A stretch of DNA of 64,000 nucleotides from Gp13-AA77 sp035578005 (GCA_035578005.1 DATJYK010000465.1:1-64000), one strand, 5' to 3'. Shown: positions 38,554 through 48,817, numbered from the stretch's first letter. Program-made: numbers and translations. The notes: generated from the sequence alone by a model not told the origin.

Positions 38554-40857
38554 ATGCTGAAGAGATGTGCGATTGCGGCCTTGCTGATCTTCGCCTTCGC
38601 AAGGGCGGACGCCGGCACGGCAACAACTCAAGCGCCCGTTGCGCATTCTCGTCCCACGCTGCTGGTGCCCCCTGAACTCCGGATGTTGGCGGCGCGAGCT
38701 GACACCAGGCCCGGTTGGGCTCCGCTCGAGCGCTATGCTGAGTCAGCGCGCGACCGCGAATCGAAGGGCCTCGCCTACCTGGCGCTTGGCTACCGCGAGT
38801 ATCAGGCGGCAGCCTATGGGCCGGCGTTAGACCACCTGGAGCGCGCTGCCGCCACGGGCTTCTCTCTTGCCGACTTCGCCCAATATTACCGCGCGGCAGC
38901 CGCGCAGCAGGCGGGCCAGCCGGATATTGCAGCCCACGCGTTGTCCGAATTCAAGGACCTCTTTCCGAAAAGTGTGCTCGGCATCGACGCCACACGCCTT
39001 TTCGCCTTCTGCTTGATCCAGTCAGGACAGCCCGAACAGGCTATTCGCGTGTTGGAGGCCGCGCCTTCCCTGCAGAAGCAGCCGCCGCTCGAATACCTGC
39101 TAGGCCAAGCTTACGAGAAGGCCAACAAACTCACCGAAGCCGCGCGCGCTTTGCAGGATGTCTACTACCAGTTCGCCACAGCATCGGAGGCGGCACCGTC
39201 CGCAACCTTGCTGAAGTCTATTCAATTGCGTTTGGGAGCGAACTACCCAGCGCCGTCGGAGGAGCTTCGGACTACGCGCGCCGGCGCCTTGGAAAAGGTG
39301 GGCCGCCTCGAAGCAGCGCTGGACGAGTATCAATCGCTGCTGAAGGATGATCCTACCGCCGCGTCCTCTTTCGCCTGGCGCTTGGGTCGCGACCGCTGCC
39401 TTATCGCTCTCGGGCACACCGGCGAAGCGTTGGCTGATCTTTCCGCCGACGGCTGGCCGGCCGGAGACATCGATGCCGAGCGCATTCTGCTGATGGTGCG
39501 GGCTCACTCTCGCGCCCGAGACGAGAGCGCCATGCTGGCGGCGCTTGACCAGATGGCGCGGATTCACCTGGGGTCCTCCGCTTACGCATCCGCTCTCGAC
39601 TCGGCATCCTTTTTCTTTCTGCGCCAGGTGGATTGGCCGCGAGCCAGTACGTTTGGGAAGACGTTAACAGAGTCATGCCCGAACTCAGAGTTGGCTGAGA
39701 AGGCCGAATGGGAAGTGGCATGGGCAGCGTATCTGGCGGGAGATACAGGTGAGGCCCAACGAAGATTTCTGGCCTATGTGGGACACCATCCCTCATCTTT
39801 CAGAATTCCGGCGGCGCTTTACTGGCTGGGCCGGCTGGATGAGGCCGAGCATCAACTGGAGGGCGCCGTCTCTGTTTACAAGGTTCTTCGGCAACGCTAT
39901 TGGAGCAACTACTACTCGTTGCGAGCTGCCGAGCGCGAGCAGAGCCTCGCTGGTCCCCTGGCCGCCCACGCAAAAGCTTCGGACTCGTCGGCGTTGGAAA
40001 GCGCTTCCCTGCCGCCTGAGCTTCGCGCCATCGCCGAGCACGCAGGCTCAGCGGCCGATCATAACGATGATCAGGCCCGACTTTGTGGATCGACACCGTC
40101 CAATGAGTCCGAGCGCCCCGCCCTGACGCTCGCTGCTCTCAGTCTTACCGACTTGGCTGAACACGACCTTCGCTTGCGGCTGCAGGAAGCAGCGGGCAGC
40201 GGCGAAACGGCAGATCTGCGGCTGGCTCTGGCGCGAATCGAACGCGAGCGCCAGGAGTATGAGGCGGCGACGTACCATGCGAAGAGGGTGGTGCCTAATT
40301 ACGCGAACCTGGATTTCGACGCGTTGCCGGCTGAGATCTGGAGCTTGCTCTACCCTGAGGCATTCTGGGATCTGGTCCGGCGCAACGCATACGCGAACCG
40401 CCTTGATCCCTATCTCGTGATGGCGCTCGTCCGGCAGGAATCGGGATTTGACCCCAAGGCAGTCTCGGGGCCTGGTGCCCGTGGGCTCATGCAGTTGTTG
40501 CCTCCGACCGCGAGGGAGCTAACGCGGGGGCCGCACGGTAACCGCCGTCATCCCCGCGCAAGCGGCAATCTCTTTGACCCCGGCTATAATCTTCGTGTGG
40601 GCTGCAGGTTCTTCAGCGAAATGATCCGCGAATTTAACGGGAGCCTCGAGCAGGCTCTGGCGGCCTATAATGCCGGACCCGACCGCGTGAAGCAGTGGCT
40701 GAACGGTCATTCGTTTCCGGAGCCGGCCGCGTTTGTGGAGAGCATTCCCTTTCCGGAAACGCGCACGTACGTGCAGACGGTTCTGCGGGACCAGGTGGTG
40801 TACCGGCAATTGATGGCAGGGAAGCCGAGATTCAAAGCGTGCGGTTCGAGGTCTTGA
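38554..40857 (+). CDS. Slt70-type soluble lytic transglycosylase
   Basis: 767 residues from the ATG at 38554, giving the signal peptide MLKRCAIAALLIFAFARADA. A GTG at 38527 is the other option. Most of the protein is a TPR-like helical superhelix (ESKGLAYLALGYREYQAAAY, LEYLLGQAYEKANKLTEAAR). The C-terminal catalytic domain has the Glu in YLVMALVRQESGFDPKAVSG near residue 630, ARGLMQLLPPTARELT and LAAYNAGPDRVKQWL. The enzyme cleaves peptidoglycan with 1,6-anhydro ring formation in the periplasm. In the catalytic domain, PHGNRRHPRASGN is encoded by a REP-like palindrome (40545-40570) in place of the usual short loop. Confidence 0.9.
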   Translation: MLKRCAIAALLIFAFARADAGTATTQAPVAHSRPTLLVPPELRMLAARADTRPGWAPLERYAESARDRESKGLAYLALGYREYQAAAYGPALDHLERAAATGFSLADFAQYYRAAAAQQAGQPDIAAHALSEFKDLFPKSVLGIDATRLFAFCLIQSGQPEQAIRVLEAAPSLQKQPPLEYLLGQAYEKANKLTEAARALQDVYYQFATASEAAPSATLLKSIQLRLGANYPAPSEELRTTRAGALEKVGRLEAALDEYQSLLKDDPTAASSFAWRLGRDRCLIALGHTGEALADLSADGWPAGDIDAERILLMVRAHSRARDESAMLAALDQMARIHLGSSAYASALDSASFFFLRQVDWPRASTFGKTLTESCPNSELAEKAEWEVAWAAYLAGDTGEAQRRFLAYVGHHPSSFRIPAALYWLGRLDEAEHQLEGAVSVYKVLRQRYWSNYYSLRAAEREQSLAGPLAAHAKASDSSALESASLPPELRAIAEHAGSAADHNDDQARLCGSTPSNESERPALTLAALSLTDLAEHDLRLRLQEAAGSGETADLRLALARIERERQEYEAATYHAKRVVPNYANLDFDALPAEIWSLLYPEAFWDLVRRNAYANRLDPYLVMALVRQESGFDPKAVSGPGARGLMQLLPPTARELTRGPHGNRRHPRASGNLFDPGYNLRVGCRFFSEMIREFNGSLEQALAAYNAGPDRVKQWLNGHSFPEPAAFVESIPFPETRTYVQTVLRDQVVYRQLMAGKPRFKACGSRS
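40545..40570. repeat. REP-like palindrome inside the lytic transglycosylase gene
   Basis: CCGTCATCCCCGCGCAAGCG followed by GCAATC matches the intergenic REP arm GTCATTCCCGCGAAAGCGGG with a few changes, and it is translated in frame. Confidence 0.65.
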
Positions 40858-41061
40858 CCGGGTGCTGTGAAATCGAAGGCAGGCGTCGGGCACCTTCAAG
40901 TTAACGAAAGCAACGTCGTGGCGAGATGTTTTTCCGGCCCGTCACGGCTAATCTGTGCCTCTCTGAACGCTTTTCATCGCATCGGTTTTGATCTTCTGAA
41001 GCTCTCTTGAAGCGCGCGTGAAGAAAGTACACACGCTTACCTCGTCGAAAAGGATGGAGTC

Positions 41062-42237
41062 TTGGCACCGATCTACGAACATCACATTTCGCATAAGGCC
41101 ACGCAGTTTACGGAATCCGTAATCCGCGAAATGACGCGGCTGGCGCTGGAGCACGGCGCCATGAATCTGGCGCAAGGCTTTCCGGATTTCGGCGCCCCTG
41201 CCGAGGTGAAGGAAGCCGCTCAGCGAGCCATCGCCGCCGACATCAATCAATACGCCATCACCTGGGGTGCGCGCGAATTCCGGCGAGCGATCGCTGACCG
41301 TTTCGAGCACGACACGGGCCTCGCGATCGATCCGGAGCGCGAGATTACCGTGACCTGTGGCGCCACCGAGGCGATGATCGCGTCGCTTCTGGCCGTCGTC
41401 GACCCCGGCGACGAAGTGGTGGTATTCGAGCCTTTTTATGAAAACTACGGCCCGGACGCCATTATTTGCGGGGCGGTGCCACGGTTCGTTCAGCTAAGGC
41501 CGCCTGACTGGAAATTTGATCTCGACGAGTTTCGCTCGGCGATAAACGGCCGGACGCGGGCCGTGATCCTCAATACCCCAAACAACCCCACCGGTAAGGT
41601 TTTTTCAAGGGAGGAACTAGGCATTATTGCCGAGGCCGTCTTGGAATCCAGCGCTTATGTCGTAACCGACGAAATCTACCAGTACATGACCTACGATGGC
41701 GCCCGTCACGTATCAATGGCTACACTGCCGGGGATGCGTGAGCGAACGATCACGCTCAATGCTCTCTCCAAAACCTACAGCGTGACGGGCTGGCGGGTGG
41801 GATATGCGATTGCAGCGCCCGAGGTAAGCAACGCCATTCGGAAGATGCACGACTTCCTGACGGTTGGAGCGGCAGCGCCCCTACAGGAGGCGGGCGTCAC
41901 TGCCTTGCGGATGCCCGAGGACTACTACGGACGGCTGGCCACAGATTATGAGCGCCGCCGTGACGTTATGCTGGCTTCTCTGAGCGTGGCGGGGTTTGGC
42001 TGCCACAAGCCCCGCGGCGCCTATTACATCATGACCGACATCTCGGGCTTCGGGTTCCCGAATGACGTCGAATTCGCGCAATACCTGGTCCGCGAGATCG
42101 GCGTGGCGGTCGTGCCTGGCAGCAGCTTCTACAGCGCCGCCGCTGCGGGCAGTCAGCAGGTCCGCTTCTGTTTCTCGAAGACGGACGCCACCCTGGACGA
42201 AGCGGCACGCCGACTAGCGAAGCTGGCGGCACGGTGA
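41062..42237 (+). CDS. Class I/II aminotransferase (methionine/kynurenine type)
   Basis: 391 residues from a TTG preceded by AAGGATGGAGTC; no ATG fits the family start. MNLAQGFPDFGAPAEVKEAA, GATEAMIASLLAVVDPGDEV, NTPNNPTGKVFSREEL and VTDEIYQYMTYDG mark the PLP fold. The Schiff-base Lys is in NALSKTYSVTGWRVGYAIA and the carboxylate-binding Arg in QVRFCFSK. It resembles YbdL/kynurenine aminotransferases acting on methionine or aromatic amino acids. About 200 bp without a gene precede it. Confidence 0.9.
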   Translation: MAPIYEHHISHKATQFTESVIREMTRLALEHGAMNLAQGFPDFGAPAEVKEAAQRAIAADINQYAITWGAREFRRAIADRFEHDTGLAIDPEREITVTCGATEAMIASLLAVVDPGDEVVVFEPFYENYGPDAIICGAVPRFVQLRPPDWKFDLDEFRSAINGRTRAVILNTPNNPTGKVFSREELGIIAEAVLESSAYVVTDEIYQYMTYDGARHVSMATLPGMRERTITLNALSKTYSVTGWRVGYAIAAPEVSNAIRKMHDFLTVGAAAPLQEAGVTALRMPEDYYGRLATDYERRRDVMLASLSVAGFGCHKPRGAYYIMTDISGFGFPNDVEFAQYLVREIGVAVVPGSSFYSAAAAGSQQVRFCFSKTDATLDEAARRLAKLAAR

Positions 42238-42415
42238 GTTCACCGTGCGGGCGCCGCTGGCACCTTGAAGAACGGTCAGGGCCGGTATGCCCACCTGTTG
42301 GTGCAAGAAGTCTGCCTTGAAGTGACCTGGAGAATGAGCAAGAATTAGGCAGACGGTACAGGACTCGTCGTACGGCGGCCGATCTCAGTTGGCCGAATTC
42401 CTTACGCCTTGGTCT

Positions 42416-42799
42416 TCAACGGCTTGCGAGCTTGCGGGCGCAATCGAGCAGGAAGGCTCGATCCGATTCCACGATCTGTCCCACGAGGTCTTTGAGCTGC
42501 AGCAGAAACCTGGCGTCGGATCCTGCTGTGCCGGACGCTTGTGCCATTTCCTCGAGTGTGGCCGGAGGCTTTCCGCCCACTGCGGCGGGCAGAGCCTCAT
42601 CCTGAGCCGTGTAGAACAGCCGATACAAAGGAACATCTAGCGCCCCAGCGAATCGCTGCAGAGTCTCAATAGACGGTACGGTGTGGCCGTGCTCGACCCT
42701 CGAAATATAACCACGCAGCATTCCCGTACGTCTTTCAATGTCACCTTGCGAAAGGCCTTTCTGATCCCGCAAGTGACGAATTCTTTGACCGATTGACAT
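42416..42799 (-). CDS. XRE-family transcriptional regulator
   Basis: 127 residues from the ATG at 42799, with GGGAGGGTGGCAAA upstream. The helix-turn-helix is IGQRIRHLRDQKGLSQGDIE followed by RRTGMLRGYISRVEHGHTVP and SIETLQRFAGALDVPLYRLF. The C-terminal ~55 residues are helical and charged, without a sensor domain. A possible small gene (43067-43303) lies upstream on the same strand. Targets are unknown. Confidence 0.9.
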   Translation of the reverse strand: MSIGQRIRHLRDQKGLSQGDIERRTGMLRGYISRVEHGHTVPSIETLQRFAGALDVPLYRLFYTAQDEALPAAVGGKPPATLEEMAQASGTAGSDARFLLQLKDLVGQIVESDRAFLLDCARKLASR

Positions 42800-43066
42800 T
42801 TTGCCACCCTCCCTTAGCTTTGCCTTAGACCAGTGCTGCTTGTAGTTCATACGTTTCGCGTTCGTTAGACGGATTTCGGGCTTTTCCCCCCTCACCTTCC
42901 GCCCGAAGCCCGAGGAAGGGAGTGAGAGTAATATTTACGGCTCGCCAGTGGTCTTAGCCGCGGGCAAGCCGTCCCCCTTCTCACCTCACTCCCATCCTCG
43001 ACTCTCGACTCCAACACTTGGTAACCTCTGCTACCACTCCCCAGACCCAGCGACCCGGCCTTCCGG

Positions 43067-43303
43067 TCACGCCGGCCTCTGCGCGCCGTTCGCATGGCCT
43101 CGCAAGCTGGTCCTGGATTCTGACGCCACCTCTCCGCCACTCAACTCGAAAGAACGATAAATGGGTCCGAGCCGAAACGCTGAAACTGTTGCCACGGCCC
43201 CTGGCTGTAACATTCCTGCCATTTCCTCGAAGTCGTCACACCAGCCTTCTACGGCTCCACTCTCCTTGTTGAGGATCACCAGAAGGCCTGTTTCGGCGAC
43301 CAT
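43067..43303 (-). CDS. Small hypothetical protein
   Basis: 78 residues from an ATG with AGAAGGAATCTT upstream. The first ~55 residues (MVAETGLLVILNKESGAVEG, WCDDFEEMAGMLQPGAVATV) have normal composition and codon use, while the tail is Ser/Arg-rich. No family is recognised. It is retained because of the good ribosome-binding site and its position upstream of the XRE regulator on the same strand. Confidence 0.35.
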   Translation of the reverse strand: MVAETGLLVILNKESGAVEGWCDDFEEMAGMLQPGAVATVSAFRLGPIYRSFELSGGEVASESRTSLRGHANGAQRPA

Positions 43304-43517
43304 AAGATTCCTTCTGCTTCGGCTACGAACGCCCGGTCGTTTCGATCAGTGTTAGGTCTCGCAACATCCTCGCGACGTTGCGGAGCCGCGCTCAATCCGC
43401 TAAAATTGGCTTCTTCCCATAAGCCGCTGGCACCTAACCGTGCGTCACCGTCATTCAAGCTACGGCCTCCGGCGAGTGAATGTAATTAGGGCGTGCTGAA
43501 AGTTTAGTGAATCTTTT

Positions 43518-46331
43518 GTGAACGCATCTAAGTCACAGACCGGCAAGCGGTTCTACGAATTTGGTCCTTTCCGTATCGATACCGGTGAAAGGCTTCTTTT
43601 TCACCAGCGGACCCCCATTCCCCTTACGCCAAAGGCTTTCGACACACTTCTCGCGCTGGTAGAGAATCCCGGGCACATTCTCGAGAAGGATGAGCTCATG
43701 AAGAGGGTCTGGCCGGATACCGTGGTTGAGGAGAATAACCTCACCCAGAACATCTCGGCGTTGCGCAAAGCGTTAGGCAAAAACTCCGGCGAGAACACCT
43801 ATATCGAGACCATACCCCGGCGGGGCTACAGGTTCGCAGCCGTCGTGCAGGAGAGCTGGGAGGAGGTTTCCCGGGCCGTTGTGCGAGCACCCGAGGCTCC
43901 CACGGTCGCCGAGCCTGGCCAGGGCGAGCGGTCACGGCGCAACCTCTGGCTGGCAATCGGCTCGATTCTGGCTTTGCTGGTGCTGCTTGTGGGCGTCTAT
44001 TTGTTTCGCCGGATGTCCCAAGCCAGGCCCGCCAGCACAAGTGAACCACCAGCCAGCTTCAGCGTGCGACCCCGGCCGTCGGTCGCCGTGCTTGACCTCA
44101 GAAGCTTAACCCCCCAGCAGAACACAGGTTGGCTTTCCACAGCGCTGCCTGAGATGCTTACATCGGAACTGGCGGCCGGCGAACAACTTCGTGCCATTCC
44201 GGGGGAGAACATCGCTCGCCTGAAATTGAGCCTTCCGCTGGGTGGCCGTGACGGTTTGGCCCCAGACACCTTAGGCAGGATTCGGGCGATTCTGGGTGCA
44301 GACTATGTCGTGCTTGGCTCCTATGTTGAGCAGCCTGGCGGGGAGGGCGGCGGGCAGATTCGGCTGGACCTGAGGCTGCAAGAAGCCCGCGCAGGCGAGA
44401 CACTGACTGCCTTCGCGGAAACAGGAACCGAGGCGGACTTGTTCGGCCTGGTTTCGCGGGCCGGCGCTCGTCTCCGCCAGGCGCTGGGCGTCGCCGGGGT
44501 TCCCGGTCGCGAGATTGACGAAGTGCGCGCAGAACTGCCCTCCAGCCCGGAAGTTGCTAAGCTTTACGCGGATGGTCTTGAGAAGCTCCGTGCTTTTGAT
44601 TCGGTCGGCGCGCGAACCTCGCTCGAAAAGGCGGTGGCCGCTGACCCCCAGTTTCCTTTAGCCCACTCGGTTCTGGCTGTGGCTTTCTCAAAGCTCGGTT
44701 ATGACGCCCAGGCTCGCGCTGAGGCTGAAAAGGCTTTCAATCTGTCGGGCAATCTGTCGCGCCAAACGCGGTTGGTGGTGGAAGGGCAGTATCGAAGCCT
44801 TGCTCACCAATGGGAGAGAGCTCTGACCGTTTATCGCACGTTGTTCAGCCTCTTCCCAGACAACGTTGATTACGGCATCGGCCTTCTGGCTGCCGCGCTA
44901 GGAGCGGGCAAGAACGACGAAGTGCAGACAACACTTACCGCGCTTCGCCAGCTTCCGGCACCCATCGGCGAAGATCCCAGAATCGATCTCGCAGAAGCGG
45001 ATTGGGCCGAGTCCATTTCCGACTTCAAGCGCGAGGAGGTTGCAGCCGTGCGAGCGGAAAACCGGGCGCGTGCGCTGGGAGCAAGCTTTGCGGTGGCGCG
45101 AGCCCGGCTGGCCGAAGCGACGGCGCTATGGAGACTGGGCCGGTCGGATCAAGCGCTTACCGCCTTAGCCGAGGCTCAGCGCACCTTTGCAGAGAGTGGC
45201 GATCTCGAAGGCGCGGCCTCCGCCCTTGAGGAAACTGCTGACGTGTTGGCTGACCAGGGTAACCTCACCGAAGCGCGGAAAAAATACGAGCAGACGCTGG
45301 ATATACGCCGCAGGACCGGGGATGACGCCGGCGTCGCCGCTTCGCTAAATGATGTGGCCGGAATGCGATGGCGCCTGGGGGACCCGGAGAGCGCCCGGCA
45401 GATGTTTGAGCAAGCTTTGAACGCGTACCGCCAGGTTGGTGACCAGCAAGGAGTGGCGAAGGCGTTGGACAATATCGCCAACGTCGCTTACGACCAGGGC
45501 GATCTCGCAACGGCGCGGCGAATGTATGATGACTCTGCCGCCAAGTTTGATGAGATTGGCGACCATGGAGGCAGATCGCATGAACTCATCAATGTTGCAC
45601 TTGTGCTTTACAACCAAGGCAAGCTGGCTGAAGCTCGCGCCAACTACGAGCAAGCGGTCAAAATTTGCCGCGATCTCGGAACCAAGCGGCAACTGGCGAA
45701 TGCCCTGGCAGGCCTCGGCGATGTTGTACTCCAAGAGGGCAACCTGGCCCAAGCTCGCGAGCACTACGAACAAGCCCTAGCCCTGCGGCGTGATCTTGGG
45801 GAAAAGGGAGACGTTGCCGAGAGTCAGATGGATCTTGCCTCACTGGCGATCGAAGATGCGCGCGCAGCCGACGCTCAAGCGGCACTGCCTGCGGCTATTG
45901 AGGAAGTCCACCGGGAAGGGCAACTTGACGACGAAGCCTATGGTCAGGCGGTGCTGGCGAGGGCGCTGTTGGAGCAGGGCAAGGTCACTGAAGCCGACAA
46001 GGCCGCCGACCAAGCCGTCTCGCTCGCGGAAAGGAGTCAAGTCCGTGTGATGGGTTTGATCGCGGCGATTACAAAGGCCCGGGTGGATGCTGCTGCCGGC
46101 GGTCCAAAAGGCGTTGAGCAAGCTCAACGAATTCTTTCCGACGTGCAGACACAAGCCGGAGAAGCTGGCTTCGTCGATCAGCAGCTTCAGGCTCGATTGG
46201 CCGCTGACCAGATTCTGCTCGCCGCCGACCAACCCGACGCAGCGCGTGCCGACCTTCAGAAACTTCGCAAAGAGGCCCGTGAAAAAGGATTTCTACTAAT
46301 CGCCCAGAAGGCCGAGGTTCTGCTCAAATAG
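43518..46331 (+). CDS. CadC-like membrane winged-helix regulator with TPR domain
   Basis: 937 residues from a GTG. Residues about 12-110 are an OmpR-type winged helix (FYEFGPFRIDTGERLLFHQR, LTPKAFDTLLALVENPGHIL, DNLTQN-like ENNLTQNISALRKALG, RRGYRF). A membrane helix is at about 140-160 (WLAIGSILALLVLLVGVYLF). The periplasmic part starts with a TolB/FlgO-like alpha-beta domain (SVAVLDLRSLTPQQNTGWLS) and continues as about a dozen TPRs, including ARKKYEQTLDIRRRTGDDAG-type repeats spaced ~40 residues. The architecture suggests one-component, membrane-tethered transcription control with a peptide- or protein-sensing TPR domain. Such proteins are abundant in Acidobacteriota. Confidence 0.9.
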   Translation: MNASKSQTGKRFYEFGPFRIDTGERLLFHQRTPIPLTPKAFDTLLALVENPGHILEKDELMKRVWPDTVVEENNLTQNISALRKALGKNSGENTYIETIPRRGYRFAAVVQESWEEVSRAVVRAPEAPTVAEPGQGERSRRNLWLAIGSILALLVLLVGVYLFRRMSQARPASTSEPPASFSVRPRPSVAVLDLRSLTPQQNTGWLSTALPEMLTSELAAGEQLRAIPGENIARLKLSLPLGGRDGLAPDTLGRIRAILGADYVVLGSYVEQPGGEGGGQIRLDLRLQEARAGETLTAFAETGTEADLFGLVSRAGARLRQALGVAGVPGREIDEVRAELPSSPEVAKLYADGLEKLRAFDSVGARTSLEKAVAADPQFPLAHSVLAVAFSKLGYDAQARAEAEKAFNLSGNLSRQTRLVVEGQYRSLAHQWERALTVYRTLFSLFPDNVDYGIGLLAAALGAGKNDEVQTTLTALRQLPAPIGEDPRIDLAEADWAESISDFKREEVAAVRAENRARALGASFAVARARLAEATALWRLGRSDQALTALAEAQRTFAESGDLEGAASALEETADVLADQGNLTEARKKYEQTLDIRRRTGDDAGVAASLNDVAGMRWRLGDPESARQMFEQALNAYRQVGDQQGVAKALDNIANVAYDQGDLATARRMYDDSAAKFDEIGDHGGRSHELINVALVLYNQGKLAEARANYEQAVKICRDLGTKRQLANALAGLGDVVLQEGNLAQAREHYEQALALRRDLGEKGDVAESQMDLASLAIEDARAADAQAALPAAIEEVHREGQLDDEAYGQAVLARALLEQGKVTEADKAADQAVSLAERSQVRVMGLIAAITKARVDAAAGGPKGVEQAQRILSDVQTQAGEAGFVDQQLQARLAADQILLAADQPDAARADLQKLRKEAREKGFLLIAQKAEVLLK

Positions 46332-46450
46332 CCGCTCGCGGCACCTCTCGAGATTCATTTCCCCTTCGACAATTCCGCAGCTCTCCGCGAACCAGCAAGA
46401 ACCGCACCGGAGCCCCTTGGAAGCTTGTACGCTGCCGAGCTTTCGCGCGG

Positions 46451-46831
46451 CTAGCTGTGCGTCGTCCCGCTTCCGCCGCCTTTTGGCGTGCACGGAACTA
46501 CGAGGGGGACTGGCATTTTCTTCTTTCCGCCACCGCCTTCGTGCGGTTTAGGAATGTCAGGGTTTATGCCGCCCGGGCAGTTGGGATATGGAGATGCCTT
46601 GCCTGGCGACGCGTTCGTCGATCCGCTCGCCAATTGGAATAGGTCACTTTGCGTTTCTGGGTATCCACTCGAGGTCAAAACGTGAACGTGAAGTGATTGA
46701 GCTTGAACGGAACTGGCAGACCTCAGATGAGTAACCGGAGCGCCCGTCATCGCCGAGCCCGCACCGAAGACGAACCCTGCCGAAATGATACAGCCAATCG
46801 CACAAAACAACAGACTCTGCCTCTTAAACAT
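46451..46831 (-). CDS. Small secreted hypothetical protein
   Basis: 126 residues from the ATG at 46831, with GGGAGGTACGTTCC upstream. A signal peptide is clear (MFKRQSLLFCAIGCIISAGF then VFGAGSA). The mature part is Gly/Pro/Ser-rich with a GGGGKKK run and two Cys that could pair (YPNCPGG and VVPCTPKG). No family is recognised. It ends convergently with the CadC-like gene. Confidence 0.6.
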   Translation of the reverse strand: MFKRQSLLFCAIGCIISAGFVFGAGSAMTGAPVTHLRSASSVQAQSLHVHVLTSSGYPETQSDLFQLASGSTNASPGKASPYPNCPGGINPDIPKPHEGGGGKKKMPVPLVVPCTPKGGGSGTTHS

Positions 46832-47257
46832 GGAACGTACCTCCCGTCCACGATAACCGCCGCGCCCCCTTCTGCTCAAGCCAACTAATCGCAGCATTAT
46901 TCGAGACTATACTACCCATCAACTGAAATTTATATGAACACGCCCGGCCCCGCCAACTCGAGACCGATCTACCTGTACCTTACAATGCTTCGCCTAATTA
47001 GCGTATAGCGCGCTAGGCAACCGGTCAAGTGGTTTTTTGTGAGCTGCCGATGAATTTTCTGTTACATCCCGTAGATCCCAATCGGGGGACGTAGGGCGGC
47101 TCTTGTGGCCGCCCAGCCCATGGCATCCACAAAGGGTGCCTTGCAAATTGGGCGGCCACAAGGGCCGCCCCTGCATCCCCCTACGTCCACCTACGTCCAC
47201 GGAAGACTCGGCGCGGCTGCTCTCGAAATGTTATGATCGGCTGCGGAGGATTCGCTG
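46832..47257. other. Non-coding; holds a long inverted repeat
   Basis: At 47089-47186 GACGTAGGGCGGC followed by TCTTGTGGCCGCCC faces GGGCGGCCACAAGGGCCGCC. A second, better copy of this palindrome is at 63203-63300. Nothing else is recognised. Confidence 0.75.
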
Positions 47258-48817
47258 ATGCCGGCTGCCCAATTCAGGAATGAAGCTCTCAGTGATTTCA
47301 GCAACAACGCGGAGCAGCGCCGCAAAATGGCCGAGGCCATCGAGGAGGTCCGAGGCGAGCTCGGGCGCGAATATCCACTGGTGATCGGTGGCGAGCGCAT
47401 CAAGACCAGCGACAAGCTGACCTCGTACAACCCCGCGCAGAAGGAACAAGTGGTGGGGACGTTTTCGAAGGCCACGATCGAGCTGGCTGAGCAGGCCATC
47501 CGCCAGGCCGACAAGTCCTTCAGGAACTGGAGCCGCACCCCCGCGGTTCACCGGGCGCGATTGCTCACGGAGACCGCGCGAGTCCTGCGCGATCGCAAGT
47601 ATTACTACGCGGCCTGGATGGTGTTCGAGGTCGGCAAGTCGTGGCCTGAGGCGGATGCCGACGTGGCCGAGGCTATCGATTTTTGCGAGTACTACAGCCG
47701 CGAGATGCTGCGCCTTGACCAGCCGCCACCGCTGGTTCCGATGTCGGGCGAGAAGAACTACTTGCGTTACATCCCGCTTGGTGTCGGTGTCGTCATCCCG
47801 CCCTGGAATTTCCCTCTGGCCATCACGGTAGGCATGTCCACAGCCTCGATCGTCGCCGGCAACACGGTCGTGCTCAAGCCTTCGAGTGACTCGCCGGCGA
47901 TCGCCTACAAATTCGTTGAGGCGCTTGAGCAGGCTGGGATGCCGCCTGGCGTGCTGAACTTTTTGCCGGGTGCGGGTTCGGTGATCGGCGATTTCCTGGT
48001 GGCCCATCCGCGCACTCGATACGTTGCCTTCACGGGCTCGAAGGACGTGGGTTTGCACATCAATGAATTGGCCGCCAAGCATCAGCCCGGCCAAATCTGG
48101 GTGAAAAGGGTAGTGGCGGAGATGGGCGGCAAGGATTCGATCGTCGTCGACAGCGAGACGGATCTGGACGCGGCCGTGGAGGGCGTCGCGGCAGCCGCTT
48201 TCGGCTTTCAGGGGCAGAAGTGCTCGGCATGCTCGCGCGCGATCGTGGTGGAGAGAGTCTACGAACCCTTCGTGGCGAAGCTCAAGGCGCGGGTGGAGCA
48301 GATCAAGGTTGGGCCGCCGGCTGACCCGGACACGTACATGGGCCCTGTTGTCAACGCCAGCGCCGAAAAATCGATCCTGGATTACATCGAGACAGGTAAG
48401 CGGGAAGGCCGGTTGATCACCGGCGGCCGCACGACTTCGACTGCGGGACACTTCATCGCCCCCACCGTGATCGCCGACGTGCCGCCACAGGGAAAAATCG
48501 CCCAGGAGGAGATCTTCGGGCCGGTGCTGGCTGTCATCAAGGCAAAAGACTTCGACGAGGCGCTTGAGATCGCGAATAACACCGAATACGGTCTCACGGG
48601 CGCCGTCTACACGGACGATCGCGACAAGCTCGAACGGGCCGCAGAGTCGTTCCACGTGGGTAACCTCTATCTCAATCGCAAATGCACAGGAGCCATGGTG
48701 GGCGGCCATCCTTTTGGAGGATTCAACATGTCCGGCACGGACTCGAAGGCCGGAGGCCCCGACTATTTGCTGCTGTTTACTCAAGCCAAGACCATCGCCG
48801 AAAAGGTTGCGGTGTAG
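47258..48817 (+). CDS. L-glutamate gamma-semialdehyde (P5C) dehydrogenase
   Basis: 519 residues of the RocA/PutA-C type. It oxidises glutamate semialdehyde to glutamate with NAD in proline degradation. Motifs: LVIGGERIKTSDKLTSYNPA, the cofactor-site IPPWNFPLAITVGMSTASIV, VLKPSSDSPAIA, FTGSKDVGLHIN, the general base region EMGGKDSIVVD, and the catalytic Cys in GFQGQKCSACSRAIV near residue 324. PFGGFNMSGTDSKAGGPDYL is diagnostic of P5C dehydrogenases. No proline dehydrogenase gene is adjacent. The ATG has only a weak ribosome-binding site (GGAGGATTCGCTG). Confidence 0.94.
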   Translation: MPAAQFRNEALSDFSNNAEQRRKMAEAIEEVRGELGREYPLVIGGERIKTSDKLTSYNPAQKEQVVGTFSKATIELAEQAIRQADKSFRNWSRTPAVHRARLLTETARVLRDRKYYYAAWMVFEVGKSWPEADADVAEAIDFCEYYSREMLRLDQPPPLVPMSGEKNYLRYIPLGVGVVIPPWNFPLAITVGMSTASIVAGNTVVLKPSSDSPAIAYKFVEALEQAGMPPGVLNFLPGAGSVIGDFLVAHPRTRYVAFTGSKDVGLHINELAAKHQPGQIWVKRVVAEMGGKDSIVVDSETDLDAAVEGVAAAAFGFQGQKCSACSRAIVVERVYEPFVAKLKARVEQIKVGPPADPDTYMGPVVNASAEKSILDYIETGKREGRLITGGRTTSTAGHFIAPTVIADVPPQGKIAQEEIFGPVLAVIKAKDFDEALEIANNTEYGLTGAVYTDDRDKLERAAESFHVGNLYLNRKCTGAMVGGHPFGGFNMSGTDSKAGGPDYLLLFTQAKTIAEKVAV

